Below are positions 1 through 6,769 of a DNA stretch of 64,000 bases, piece after piece. Position numbers and translations under genes: made by a program. Below the pieces are notes generated by a model. The model was given only the letters and a program-made list of their open reading frames with translations. It did not search any database and had not been told where the DNA came from. Source of the DNA: Haloferax sp. Q22. Lineage in GTDB: Archaea > Halobacteriota > Halobacteria > Halobacteriales > Haloferacaceae. Where the stretch lies: the NCBI RefSeq assembly GCF_001482285.1, contig NZ_LOEP01000007.1, forward strand, positions 62,001 to 126,000. The letters run 5' to 3'. Numbering within the stretch: position 1 is the stretch's first letter; each line of letters begins with the position of its first letter.

Positions 1-234
1 GACCCCGCGGGCGGCGGCGAGTCGTTCGACCGCGTGCTCGCCCTCGACCCCGGCGAAGTCCGCGAACTCGTCCCCGTGACGGCCTCCGGAGCGCACGCCC
101 TGTCGGCGACCCTCGAAACCGGGGCGGCGGTCTCGGGAACGTGGTGGTCGTGCCCGCCGCGCGGCCCCGCGAGCGTCGTCGTCGATGCCACCGGAACCGT
201 CTCGTTGCGGGTTTCCGGCCCGCAACCGGGATAA
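1..234 (+). CDS. C-terminal part of an unrecognised protein (5' truncated by window)
   Basis: The reading frame is open from base 1 to the TAA at 232-234, so the first codons of this gene lie outside the window; an internal GTG at 34 is probably not the true start. About 77 residues are visible. They are acidic at first and end with short hydrophobic and Gly/Pro-rich stretches (WWSCPPRGPASVVVDATG), suggesting beta strands. There is no membrane segment or recognisable motif, and I cannot assign a family. It is followed by about 125 bp of intergenic DNA and then the AOR gene, which has its own promoter, so the two are probably not co-transcribed. Confidence 0.6.
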   Translation, partial: DPAGGGESFDRVLALDPGEVRELVPVTASGAHALSATLETGAAVSGTWWSCPPRGPASVVVDATGTVSLRVSGPQPG

Positions 235-335
235 GTCGCACGGGTTGCCGCAATCCCCTGACGGTTCCGCGTCGGTCCGCGACGGGGTAACCTCGAACGG
301 TTACATTGAGGTGGGAATCACTAACCCGACAGCGG

Positions 336-347
336 CCGTATATAATC
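336..347 (+). promoter_or_regulatory. TATA box of the AOR gene
   Basis: An A/T-rich stretch (gtatataat) lies about 20 nt before the ATG at 361 in otherwise GC-rich DNA, which would put transcription start at or just inside the start codon. A short gagg at 351-354 could act as a weak ribosome site if the transcript carries a leader. Confidence 0.5.
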
Positions 348-360
348 AACGAGGATTACA

Positions 361-2292
361 ATGACTGAACTCGGTGGTTATCATGACAGGGTCGCTCGGG
401 TGGACCTGTCATCCGGCGACATCGCGTACGAGGGAATCGACGACGAGGACGCGCGGAAGTACATCGGGGCCCGCGGCCTCGGCGTGAAGTACGTCTTCGA
501 CCAGGGACCGGACGTGGACCCGCTGGGGCCGGACAACCTCCTCGCGTTCATGACCGGCCCGCTCACCGGCACGCAGACCGTGATGAGCGGTCGAATCGCG
601 GTCGTGACGAAATCCCCGCTCACGGGGACCGTCACCGACTCGCACCACGGCGGCTGGAGCGGCGCGCGACTCAAATGGTCCGGCCTCGACGGCCTGCTGT
701 TCACGGGCAAGGCCGAACACCCGAGCTACGCCATCGTCGAAGACGGCGAAGTGACGCTCCGCGACGCCCGTGAAATCTGGGGCTGGGGCGTCCACGACAC
801 CATCTCCGAACTCGAAGCCGAAGTCGACGGGAGCCTCGGCAAGAACCTCTCGATAATGGCCATCGGCCCCGGCGGCGAGAACGAGGTCAAGTTCGGCTGT
901 ATCGTCAACGAGGACGACCGCGCGTCCGGCCGCGGCGGCACGGGCGCGGTCATGGGCTCGAAGAACCTCAAGGCAATCGTCGTGAAGTCCGGCACGAGGA
1001 TGCCGAAACCCGCCGACGCCGACACGTTCAAACAGGGCTACCAGCAGGCGATGCAGCTCATCCGCGAGTCCGAGGTCACCGCGCCCAACGAGGGCGGCCT
1101 GTCGCTGTACGGGACGAACGTCCTGATGAACGCGGGCGAAGAGCTCGACGGCCTCCCGACGAAAAACGGGAAGTACACCTCGACCGCAGCGATGCGAGAC
1201 GCCGAGGGCGCAGACATCGACTCCGAACGCGTCTCCGGCGAGAACGTCCGCGAGAACATCCTCGTCGACGAGCCGACGTGTCACTCCTGCCCGGTTGCCT
1301 GTAAGAAGGAAGTCGAGGTGTCGGTGATGCACAAAGGCGAGGAGCTGAACGTCCGCGGCGAGTCCTACGAGTACGAGTCCGCCTACGCGCTGGGCCCGAA
1401 CTCCGGACACACCGAGCGCGACGAAATCGCCGTCATGATCGACCGCTGTAACGACATGGGCGTCGACACCATCGAGATGGGCAACATGATGGCGATGGCG
1501 ATGGAGATGTCCGAGCAGGGCAAGCTCGACGGGCTGAGCGAACAGCTCGACTGGGGCGACACCGAGCGCATGATCGACCTCATCACCGAGGTCGCGAACC
1601 GCGACGGCGACCTCGCAGACGCCCTCGCGGAGGGGGCGAACGGCCTCGCAGAGCGCTTCGACGCATACGACAACTCGCTGGCCGTCAAGGGCCAGACCAT
1701 CCCGGCGTACGACCCGCGCTGCATGAAGGGCATGGGCATCGGCTACGCCACCTCGAACCGTGGCGCGTGCCACCTCCGCGGCTACACGCCGTCCGCCGAG
1801 ATTCTCGGCATCCCGGAGAAGCACGACCCCCACGAGTGGCGCGGCAAGGGCGAGCTCGTGGCGCTGTTCCAGGACATGCACGCCATCTCGGACTCGTTCG
1901 ACATCTGCAAGTTCAACGCGTTCGCGGAGGGCATCGAGGAGTACGTCCTGCAGTACAACGGCATGACCGGCCGCGACGTGACCGAAGAGGAACTGCTCGA
2001 AACCGGCGACCGCATCTACACGTTAGAGCGGTACTACAACAACCTCGCCGGCTTCGACGGCTCCGACGACTCGCTGCCGGGACGCTTCGTCGAGGGCGAC
2101 GAGGCGATGCCGGGACAGGGCGCGTCTGAGGGTCAGCTGTGCGAACTCGACGAGATGAAAGAGGAGTACTACGCCCGCCGCCAGTGGGTCGACGGCGTCG
2201 TCCCCGACGAGCGTCTCGACGAACTCGGTATCGACATCGGCCCCGGCACGGGCGTCTCCCGCGGCGACTCGCCTGCACCCGCCGACGACTGA
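361..2292 (+). CDS. aor: tungsten-containing aldehyde:ferredoxin oxidoreductase
   Basis: A 643-residue cytoplasmic enzyme of the AOR family, which oxidises aldehydes to carboxylic acids using a tungsto-bispterin cofactor and a [4Fe-4S] cluster and passes electrons to ferredoxin. The four cluster cysteines are visible: C307, C310 and C314 in the CHSCPVAC motif, and C516 in DICKFNAF. Their spacing matches Pyrococcus AOR (288/291/295/494). The N-terminal beta domain starts after GGYHDRVARVDLS, and pterin-contact regions such as GYATSNRGACHLRGYTP are intact, so the gene looks complete and functional. The extreme C-terminus has an acidic halophilic tail. It is a single gene with its own TATA box. 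The nearby MoaD-like samp3 is notable because AOR needs pterin, but that link is only positional. The substrate cannot be read from sequence. Confidence 0.93.
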   Translation: MTELGGYHDRVARVDLSSGDIAYEGIDDEDARKYIGARGLGVKYVFDQGPDVDPLGPDNLLAFMTGPLTGTQTVMSGRIAVVTKSPLTGTVTDSHHGGWSGARLKWSGLDGLLFTGKAEHPSYAIVEDGEVTLRDAREIWGWGVHDTISELEAEVDGSLGKNLSIMAIGPGGENEVKFGCIVNEDDRASGRGGTGAVMGSKNLKAIVVKSGTRMPKPADADTFKQGYQQAMQLIRESEVTAPNEGGLSLYGTNVLMNAGEELDGLPTKNGKYTSTAAMRDAEGADIDSERVSGENVRENILVDEPTCHSCPVACKKEVEVSVMHKGEELNVRGESYEYESAYALGPNSGHTERDEIAVMIDRCNDMGVDTIEMGNMMAMAMEMSEQGKLDGLSEQLDWGDTERMIDLITEVANRDGDLADALAEGANGLAERFDAYDNSLAVKGQTIPAYDPRCMKGMGIGYATSNRGACHLRGYTPSAEILGIPEKHDPHEWRGKGELVALFQDMHAISDSFDICKFNAFAEGIEEYVLQYNGMTGRDVTEEELLETGDRIYTLERYYNNLAGFDGSDDSLPGRFVEGDEAMPGQGASEGQLCELDEMKEEYYARRQWVDGVVPDERLDELGIDIGPGTGVSRGDSPAPADD

Positions 2293-2349
2293 GCCGACGA
2301 CTGGAACGACCACCCGGTCCGACCCGGTCGCGGTCGACACCCACTCGAC

Positions 2350-2976
2350 TCACGCATTTTTCGACCGATTACGAACCCCAGTAGCGGCGAGTCCGCCGAC
2401 GAGCGCCGCGGCGGCGACGACGCCGAGTCCGATGAACGCCGTCGGAGAGACGAGTGGGAAGTCGACGACCGGCCCGACGAGGTGGAACGCGGCACCGACG
2501 ACCGCCGCGCCGACGGCGAGTCGAACCGAACCCTCCCCGCGGTACGTTCGCGCCCCGACGCGTCCGAGCGCGAGGCCGTAGGCGACGAACGGAAGTTCGT
2601 ACACCCAGTAAACCACCGGGAAGCCGCCGGCGGCGAACGTATAGAGCCGGTAGTAGTCGCCCTCGTAGACGACAGCGTACAACCCCTGTCCCGGGGCCGT
2701 GTAGTCGCTGTAGAAAAAGCGGTCTGGCCAGTCCTCGTCGCCGTAGACGATGTGTGAGCCGTCTGGCGATTCGATGGCCTGCCGAACCGCATCCTGTGCG
2801 TCGGCGTCGAGTTCGTCGTACCGAAGCACGGGCGTCTCGTCTCGGACCTGCGACGCGTCGATTTTCGACGCCGAGAGAGACACCTGCTCCGACCAGTCGG
2901 CCATCGTCACCGGCGCGCCGACGAGCGAGACGGCGACGAGGAGCGCGAAGACCGATGCGACGAGTCGCCGGGACAT
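2350..2976 (-). CDS. secreted/membrane protein with C-terminal TM segments (haloarchaeal hypothetical)
   Basis: 208 residues. A Sec-type signal peptide (MSRRLVASVFALLVAVSLVG...) is followed by an extracellular domain of about 90 residues containing the phrase RYDELDADAQDAVRQAI. Such a 'tyrosine-leucine-acidic' helix recurs in haloarchaeal surface proteins of unknown role, possibly the DUF7979 group (from memory). The C-terminal half has about three hydrophobic segments (roughly residues 115-135, 150-170 and 178-200) and a basic tail (RNRSKNA). The gene converges on AOR; its last codons overlap the oligo-T that may end the AOR transcript. Function unknown; topology suggests an envelope protein. 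Confidence 0.8.
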   Translation of the reverse strand: MSRRLVASVFALLVAVSLVGAPVTMADWSEQVSLSASKIDASQVRDETPVLRYDELDADAQDAVRQAIESPDGSHIVYGDEDWPDRFFYSDYTAPGQGLYAVVYEGDYYRLYTFAAGGFPVVYWVYELPFVAYGLALGRVGARTYRGEGSVRLAVGAAVVGAAFHLVGPVVDFPLVSPTAFIGLGVVAAAALVGGLAATGVRNRSKNA

Positions 2977-3026
2977 AGGCGTTCCACGTTGTCAGATCGG
3001 TGAATATCTTCTGGGGCCGACGCCGA

Positions 3027-3713
3027 CTATCGGAACGGGGAGAGCGACGCCACCGCCCCGCCGAGGCCGCCGAAGACGACGCCGAACACCAGTCCAGAGA
3101 ACGCCCCCCAAAGCGGGAGGCCGACCGAGTCCCCGTCGAGGTCGGTCGGGTGGAACCCGGTCGAACCGATGCGGACGAACCCGTCCGCGTTCGGGGGCAC
3201 GTCGCCGAGGCCGACGCGAGCGACGAGCGCGGCGACGGCGACTGCGGCGGCGAAGCCGAGCGCGACCGACGACCCCGTGACGAATCCCTCTGCGGGGCGT
3301 CGGGACCACGCCGCGAGGCGCGCTGTGACGATGCCCGCGAGGAAGACGCAGGCGGGCGGCAGTGCGCCAAGCCAGTACCACGAGTCGGCCGCGCCGTCGA
3401 ACCCGTCGACGAGGTTTCGGAGGACGACCGCGCGACCGGGGCCGGTCGTCTCGACGAGTCGAACGGGCAGGCCCATCGCGCCGCCGAACGTCCAGACGGG
3501 GACGAACACGGACGGGACGGGTTTTCCGGCGGTCATCTCGGTCGCGGCGTCGAGCGTCGAAAACGAGCCGTCGGTGGCGAGGGCGAGCCAGCCGGCGACC
3601 GCGAGCGTGCCGGCGACGAACGCGGCGACGCCGGCGGCGAACCCGGTCGGAAGGAGGGCGCGACCCTCGTCGTCGCGGGGGAGTGAGTAGAGACGCGGGA
3701 GCGAGGAGGGCAT
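3027..3713 (-). CDS. multi-pass membrane protein, function unknown
   Basis: 228 residues with about five hydrophobic segments (near 25-50, 78-85, 115-130, 145-165 and 205-225) connected by acidic loops. There is a Gly-rich last helix (FSGLVFGVVFGGLGGAVASL). Start is the ATG following MPSSLPRL. No catalytic motif is recognisable; the segment pattern fits a haloarchaeal integral membrane protein of unknown family. It lies upstream of the 208-residue membrane protein in the same direction with a 50-bp gap, and the two may form a transcription unit. Confidence 0.75.
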   Translation of the reverse strand: MPSSLPRLYSLPRDDEGRALLPTGFAAGVAAFVAGTLAVAGWLALATDGSFSTLDAATEMTAGKPVPSVFVPVWTFGGAMGLPVRLVETTGPGRAVVLRNLVDGFDGAADSWYWLGALPPACVFLAGIVTARLAAWSRRPAEGFVTGSSVALGFAAAVAVAALVARVGLGDVPPNADGFVRIGSTGFHPTDLDGDSVGLPLWGAFSGLVFGVVFGGLGGAVASLSPFR

Positions 3714-3787
3714 GCGTGCGACCGTGGTCGCCCGCGAGACGAGTATCTTGGGGGAGGCGACGGGTCAACGAACAGGGCTGGCGGCGC

Positions 3788-4126
3788 TCAGACGACGAAC
3801 CGGAGAACCCAGAGCGCGCCCATGCCGACGAGGATGGTCGCGAGCACGCGCTCGGTGTACCACGCGGCGAGTGCGGCCAGCGCGCCGGCGATGAGTTTCT
3901 CGTTGCCGACGGAGACCGCGAGGTCGCCGGTGGGCGCGAGGAGCGCGGGGAAGACGAGCGCCGCGAACACGGCTGCAGGGACGTACTCAAGCGCCGACTC
4001 GACCGCCGGCGGCACGTCGTCGATGCGGCCAAACAGGTAGATGAACGACCCGCGGATGGCGAACGTGAGGACGCCCGCGAGGGCGATGACGATCCAGACG
4101 GTCGCCGAGTCGTAGCCGGTCGGCAT
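3788..4126 (-). CDS. azlD: AzlD-family branched-chain amino acid exporter subunit
   Basis: 112 residues with four hydrophobic helices and the AzlD signature region AGVLTFAIRGSFIYLFGR followed by LEYVPAAVFAALVFPALL, as in the small subunit of AzlCD (YgaH-like) exporters. AzlC and AzlD together form the branched-chain amino acid exporter, exporting valine and related compounds in characterised bacteria. Its ATG follows the azlC stop directly with no intervening base (TGA then ATG), indicating translational coupling. The preserved pair and normal length suggest a functional transporter; the actual substrate is not shown by sequence. Confidence 0.9.
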   Translation of the reverse strand: MPTGYDSATVWIVIALAGVLTFAIRGSFIYLFGRIDDVPPAVESALEYVPAAVFAALVFPALLAPTGDLAVSVGNEKLIAGALAALAAWYTERVLATILVGMGALWVLRFVV

Positions 4127-4822
4127 TCAGGCATCGCCTCCGAGGGATTCGACGCCGAGGCCGGCGAGGACGCCGACGACGGCCGCGACGATGATGTCGA
4201 GGTGGAACGGGACGCCCGCGACGACGACGCCGGTAGCGACGAGGCCGCCGACCAGACACGACGCGCCGGACGCGCGGTCCTTCAGCGTGGGGACGAGCAG
4301 GGCGAGAAAGACGAGCGGTGCGGCGAAGTCGAAACCCCACTCGGGCGGGAGCCCAGAGCCGAGCAGCGCGCCGGCGACGGTCGTCACCTGCCAGACGAAC
4401 CACAGCGACGCGCCCGCGCCGACGTAGTACGCGAAGCGGTCGGTCTCGCCGTCGCGGCCGTAGCGGGCGATGGAGACCGCGTACGCCTGGTCGGTCAGGA
4501 GGTACGACGCGAGCGCCTTCGACCGGGCGGTCAGGTCGCGGAAGTACGGCGCGATAGAGGCTGAGTACATCATCGTCCGGAGGTTGATGACGACCGCCGT
4601 GCCGACGACGATTGCCAGCGGCGCGTCCGCGCCGAGGAGTTCTATCATGGCGAGTTGTGACGCGCCCGCGAAGACGAGACTGGAAAAGCCGAGGGCGTGC
4701 GTGACCGACAGCCCCTGTTCGACGGCCGCGACGCCCGCGACGAGGCCGAACGGCGCGATACCGAGTTGGAGCGGCCCCGCGGCCCGGACGCCGTCGAGGA
4801 GGTCGGAGGAAACGGTTGGCAT
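4127..4822 (-). CDS. azlC: AzlC-family branched-chain amino acid exporter, large subunit
   Basis: 231 residues with about five to six transmembrane helices. The opening GIAPFGLVAGVAAVEQGLS and the following FAGASQLAMIELLGA block are characteristic of the AzlC/YgaZ family, whose GASQ motif lies in the conserved core. The middle LRTMMYSASIAPYFRDL and the TDQAYAVS block are also family-typical. It is the first gene of the azlC-azlD pair, encoding the large inner-membrane subunit of a branched-chain amino acid exporter. No regulator gene is adjacent. Start at 4822 gives the usual short N-terminus. Confidence 0.92.
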   Translation of the reverse strand: MPTVSSDLLDGVRAAGPLQLGIAPFGLVAGVAAVEQGLSVTHALGFSSLVFAGASQLAMIELLGADAPLAIVVGTAVVINLRTMMYSASIAPYFRDLTARSKALASYLLTDQAYAVSIARYGRDGETDRFAYYVGAGASLWFVWQVTTVAGALLGSGLPPEWGFDFAAPLVFLALLVPTLKDRASGASCLVGGLVATGVVVAGVPFHLDIIVAAVVGVLAGLGVESLGGDA

Positions 4823-4889
4823 CTGTCGGTAGCAGGTCGCGGCCCCCGAAATAGCCGTCTATCGTCGGGCGGTTTGCCGGCTTTTCGGC

Positions 4890-5330
4890 CTACCGCCTGA
4901 CAACGGCGACCTCACGGATTTCGAGCGCCGTCTCGAACTCGTCGCGGCGGTCGGCGTCCGCGCCGACACGTCGGAGATGTTCGGCGTGCGCCCGGCGGAC
5001 CGCGTCGACCTCGCGGTGCGAGAAGTCGAGGTCGAGTCCCTTCGTGTCCCAGTGGCCCAGCGGGACGAGAAACACCGCCGTCTCGTCGTCCTCGTGGACG
5101 CATTCGAACCCCTGTGCGTACTCGGTCGCCCGCCCGTCGAGGTACGCCTGCGCCCGGTCGAGCAACAGCGGGAGGCTGCTTGCGGGGACGCTCGCCTTCG
5201 CGGCCGCGAGCATGATGGCCGTGCCGTCGATGGCACCGCCGCGGGGCGCGTCGTCGTCGCCGTCCGGCGCGAGGCGCTCGCTGAGTCGTTCGCGCCCCGG
5301 CCGCCGGTCGCCGTCGGCTCCCACGGTCAT
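4890..5330 (-). CDS. conserved hypothetical protein, third gene of the samp3 operon
   Basis: 146 residues, soluble and acidic. The N-terminal 35 residues are low complexity (Asp/Gly/Arg); the remainder looks globular (AIMLAAAKASVPASSLPLLL, then FECVHEDDETAVFLVPLGHW, then a helical HREVDAVRRAHAEHLRRV). I do not recognise the family. Its ATG overlaps the stop of the preceding gene in an ATGA quartet (5327-5330), so translation is coupled to the 85-residue protein and through it to samp3. The context suggests a role linked to the SAMP3/MoaD-like protein (protein conjugation or sulfur transfer), but nothing in the sequence proves it. Confidence 0.8.
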   Translation of the reverse strand: MTVGADGDRRPGRERLSERLAPDGDDDAPRGGAIDGTAIMLAAAKASVPASSLPLLLDRAQAYLDGRATEYAQGFECVHEDDETAVFLVPLGHWDTKGLDLDFSHREVDAVRRAHAEHLRRVGADADRRDEFETALEIREVAVVRR

Positions 5331-5584
5331 CCCCCCGCGCGCATCGCCTTTCGGGCGAATCGCTCGACGAGGTCGTCGAGCGTCTCCTCGTCGCCCTCGA
5401 ACGCGAGTTGCACCTCGGTGAGCTGGATACTGCTCGTTATCGTGACCTCCTCGGTCTCGATGTCGACGGCCCAGTCGGGGCCGACCACGCGGCCGTCGCC
5501 GTCGGCCTCGCCGCCGAGTCCTTCGAGGTACTGAATCGCGAGGCGGGGCGAGATACCGCGGAACGCTCGCTGGCGGCGCGCCAC
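5327..5584 (-). CDS. small conserved protein, second gene of the samp3 operon
   Basis: 85 residues starting at GTG 5584, one base after the samp3 stop codon, and ending in an ATGA overlap with the next gene. The sequence begins with a basic segment (RRQRAFRGISPRLAIQYLE) and continues as alternating strands (WAVDIETEEVTITSSIQLTE) and a C-terminal amphipathic helix. It ends MRAGG, a diglycine terminus like that of SAMP3 itself; whether this is used for conjugation or is coincidence is open. No known catalytic motif. The tight coupling to samp3 argues for a functional partnership. Confidence 0.8.
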   Translation of the reverse strand: MARRQRAFRGISPRLAIQYLEGLGGEADGDGRVVGPDWAVDIETEEVTITSSIQLTEVQLAFEGDEETLDDLVERFARKAMRAGG

Positions 5585-5585
5585 G

Positions 5586-5864
5586 TCAGCCCCCTGCGAC
5601 CGGCGGGAAGACGCTCACGGCGTCCCCGTCGTCGAGCGTCGTGGCCATCCCCTCGAGGTGGACCACCTCGCGCCCGTTTTTCAGCACGTTCACGTGCGGC
5701 TTGACCTCGCCGTCTTCGATGAGTCGGCCGGCGAGACCGTCGTACTCCGCTTCCAGCGACTCGAGGACGTCTCCGACGGTCGCGTCGTCGTCGACCCGCC
5801 AGTAGATGGACTTCTGGCCCACTACCTCCCGAAACGTCGCGAAGAAGCGTAATTCGAGTTCCAT
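5586..5864 (-). CDS. samp3: SAMP3, small archaeal ubiquitin-like modifier (MoaD/ThiS fold)
   Basis: 92 residues starting MELELRFFATFREVVGQKSI and ending VFPPVAGG. The beta-grasp fold, the PPVAGG tail and the C-terminal diglycine are the hallmarks of MoaD-like small archaeal modifier proteins, which the E1-like UbaA adenylates and attaches to lysines (sampylation). The sequence matches my memory of Haloferax volcanii SAMP3 (HVO_2177) at nearly every position. A longer in-frame start exists at 5945, but the ATG at 5864 gives the known length and sits about 25 nt downstream of a TATA-like cctttttg. It heads a coupled three-gene operon with two unknown small proteins. Confidence 0.93.
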   Translation of the reverse strand: MELELRFFATFREVVGQKSIYWRVDDDATVGDVLESLEAEYDGLAGRLIEDGEVKPHVNVLKNGREVVHLEGMATTLDDGDAVSVFPPVAGG

Positions 5865-5881
5865 ACCCCTTGTCGGCGTCC

Positions 5882-5894
5882 ACGAGACAAAAAG
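5882..5894 (-). promoter_or_regulatory. TATA-like promoter of the samp3 operon
   Basis: On the minus strand the A/T-rich stretch cctttttgtctc is centred about 25 nt before the samp3 ATG at 5864, the spacing for a leaderless transcript. This supports the 92-residue start over the upstream alternative. Confidence 0.5.
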
Positions 5895-6140
5895 GTACGT
5901 CGCGGGTGGCCACAGCGGACGGTCGGCCGGACTTATCGGAGTCACTAATTCAAATAAACTGCAAGATTATCGTCTGAAAGATCTCAACCAATTAAGTAGA
6001 AAGAGCGTCGAAACGTCTCGATCGAATGGACATTCCAAGCGCCTTCGATACCGACCCGCGCGGGCCGGATAAGTGCGGTCGGTGCGAACCGTTCGACAAC
6101 GGTCGAATCATCCCCAATTAGTGTCGAACGGCCCGGCCGA

Positions 6141-6344
6141 TTACCGTCCCGCGTCGCGGACCTCGATACGACCGACGGACTCGACGGTGACGACGAAGTC
6201 GGCGTAGTCGAATTCGAGCGACGCACCCGTCACACGCGGTGCTCCGGGCGTGTTGCGGCCGAACAGGGCGTCGAGGGCGTCGGTGTCTACGTGCTCTGTG
6301 AGCGGCGGTAGCTCCGTCGGGTCGCGGCGCGTGTGTTGGTTCAC
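6141..6344 (-). CDS. HalOD1-type small protein; N-terminal part lies in an open frame lacking a normal start codon
   Basis: From GTG 6344 the protein is 67 residues and contains the C-terminal half of a HalOD1 output domain: PTELPPLTEHVDTDALDALF followed by VTGASLEFDYADFVVTVES. The same frame stays open upstream to 6509 (preceding TAG at 6510-6512) and encodes the expected N-terminal half (TRVWYDCERTEPISEAVAAAV), typical of the family, but contains no ATG, GTG or TTG. The true start is therefore unclear: it may use a non-canonical codon, or the original ATG may have been lost. From memory, Haloferax volcanii has the disk-determining factor DdfA next to rdfA and the SMC-like gene, so this could be its counterpart; I am not certain of that identity. 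Confidence 0.7.
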   Translation of the reverse strand: MNQHTRRDPTELPPLTEHVDTDALDALFGRNTPGAPRVTGASLEFDYADFVVTVESVGRIEVRDAGR

Positions 6345-6769
6345 GGCCGCGGCGACCGCCTCAGAGATCGGTTCGGTACGCTCGCAATCGTACCAAACCC
6401 GTGTCGGTTCGAACTCGTCTCGGAACTGCGTGTCTGATGTGATGATGGTTTCGTCCCCCCAGTATCGTCCGTTCGATACGTTGTTTTGTTGTGTTATATT
6501 TCTTGCGTACTATCGGTATGTTCCTTTGCAAGTGTTGTAGTAATACAATACTATCAGTCGGAATCGACTGCTAAACAGGCCGAGAGCGGCGAGTTATCGG
6601 AACATCGACCCGCGATGACGGCGGAAACCGGGGTGGCACGTCACCGCGAGCATGTTCATGGGGCGGAGGAGACGGCTCGGGAGGGACAAAAAGAGGTGGC
6701 AAACGAACGAATCGGAATGGAACGAGCGGGGACGTAATCGCCGTCCCGACACCGCGCGGACTGGTCCGG

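Noticed and set aside
409-1881. Long open frame antisense to the AOR gene
   Set aside because: High GC makes stop codons rare; the translation is Arg/Val/Ala-rich with no motif, whereas the other strand is a complete AOR.
2353-2358. T5 run after AOR as a confident terminator
   Set aside because: Five T residues that also encode Lys/Asn codons of the convergent gene; too weak to list as a feature.
3362-4564. 400-codon plus-strand open frame across membrane-protein genes
   Set aside because: Arg-rich low-complexity translation antisense to azlC, azlD and the 228-residue membrane protein.
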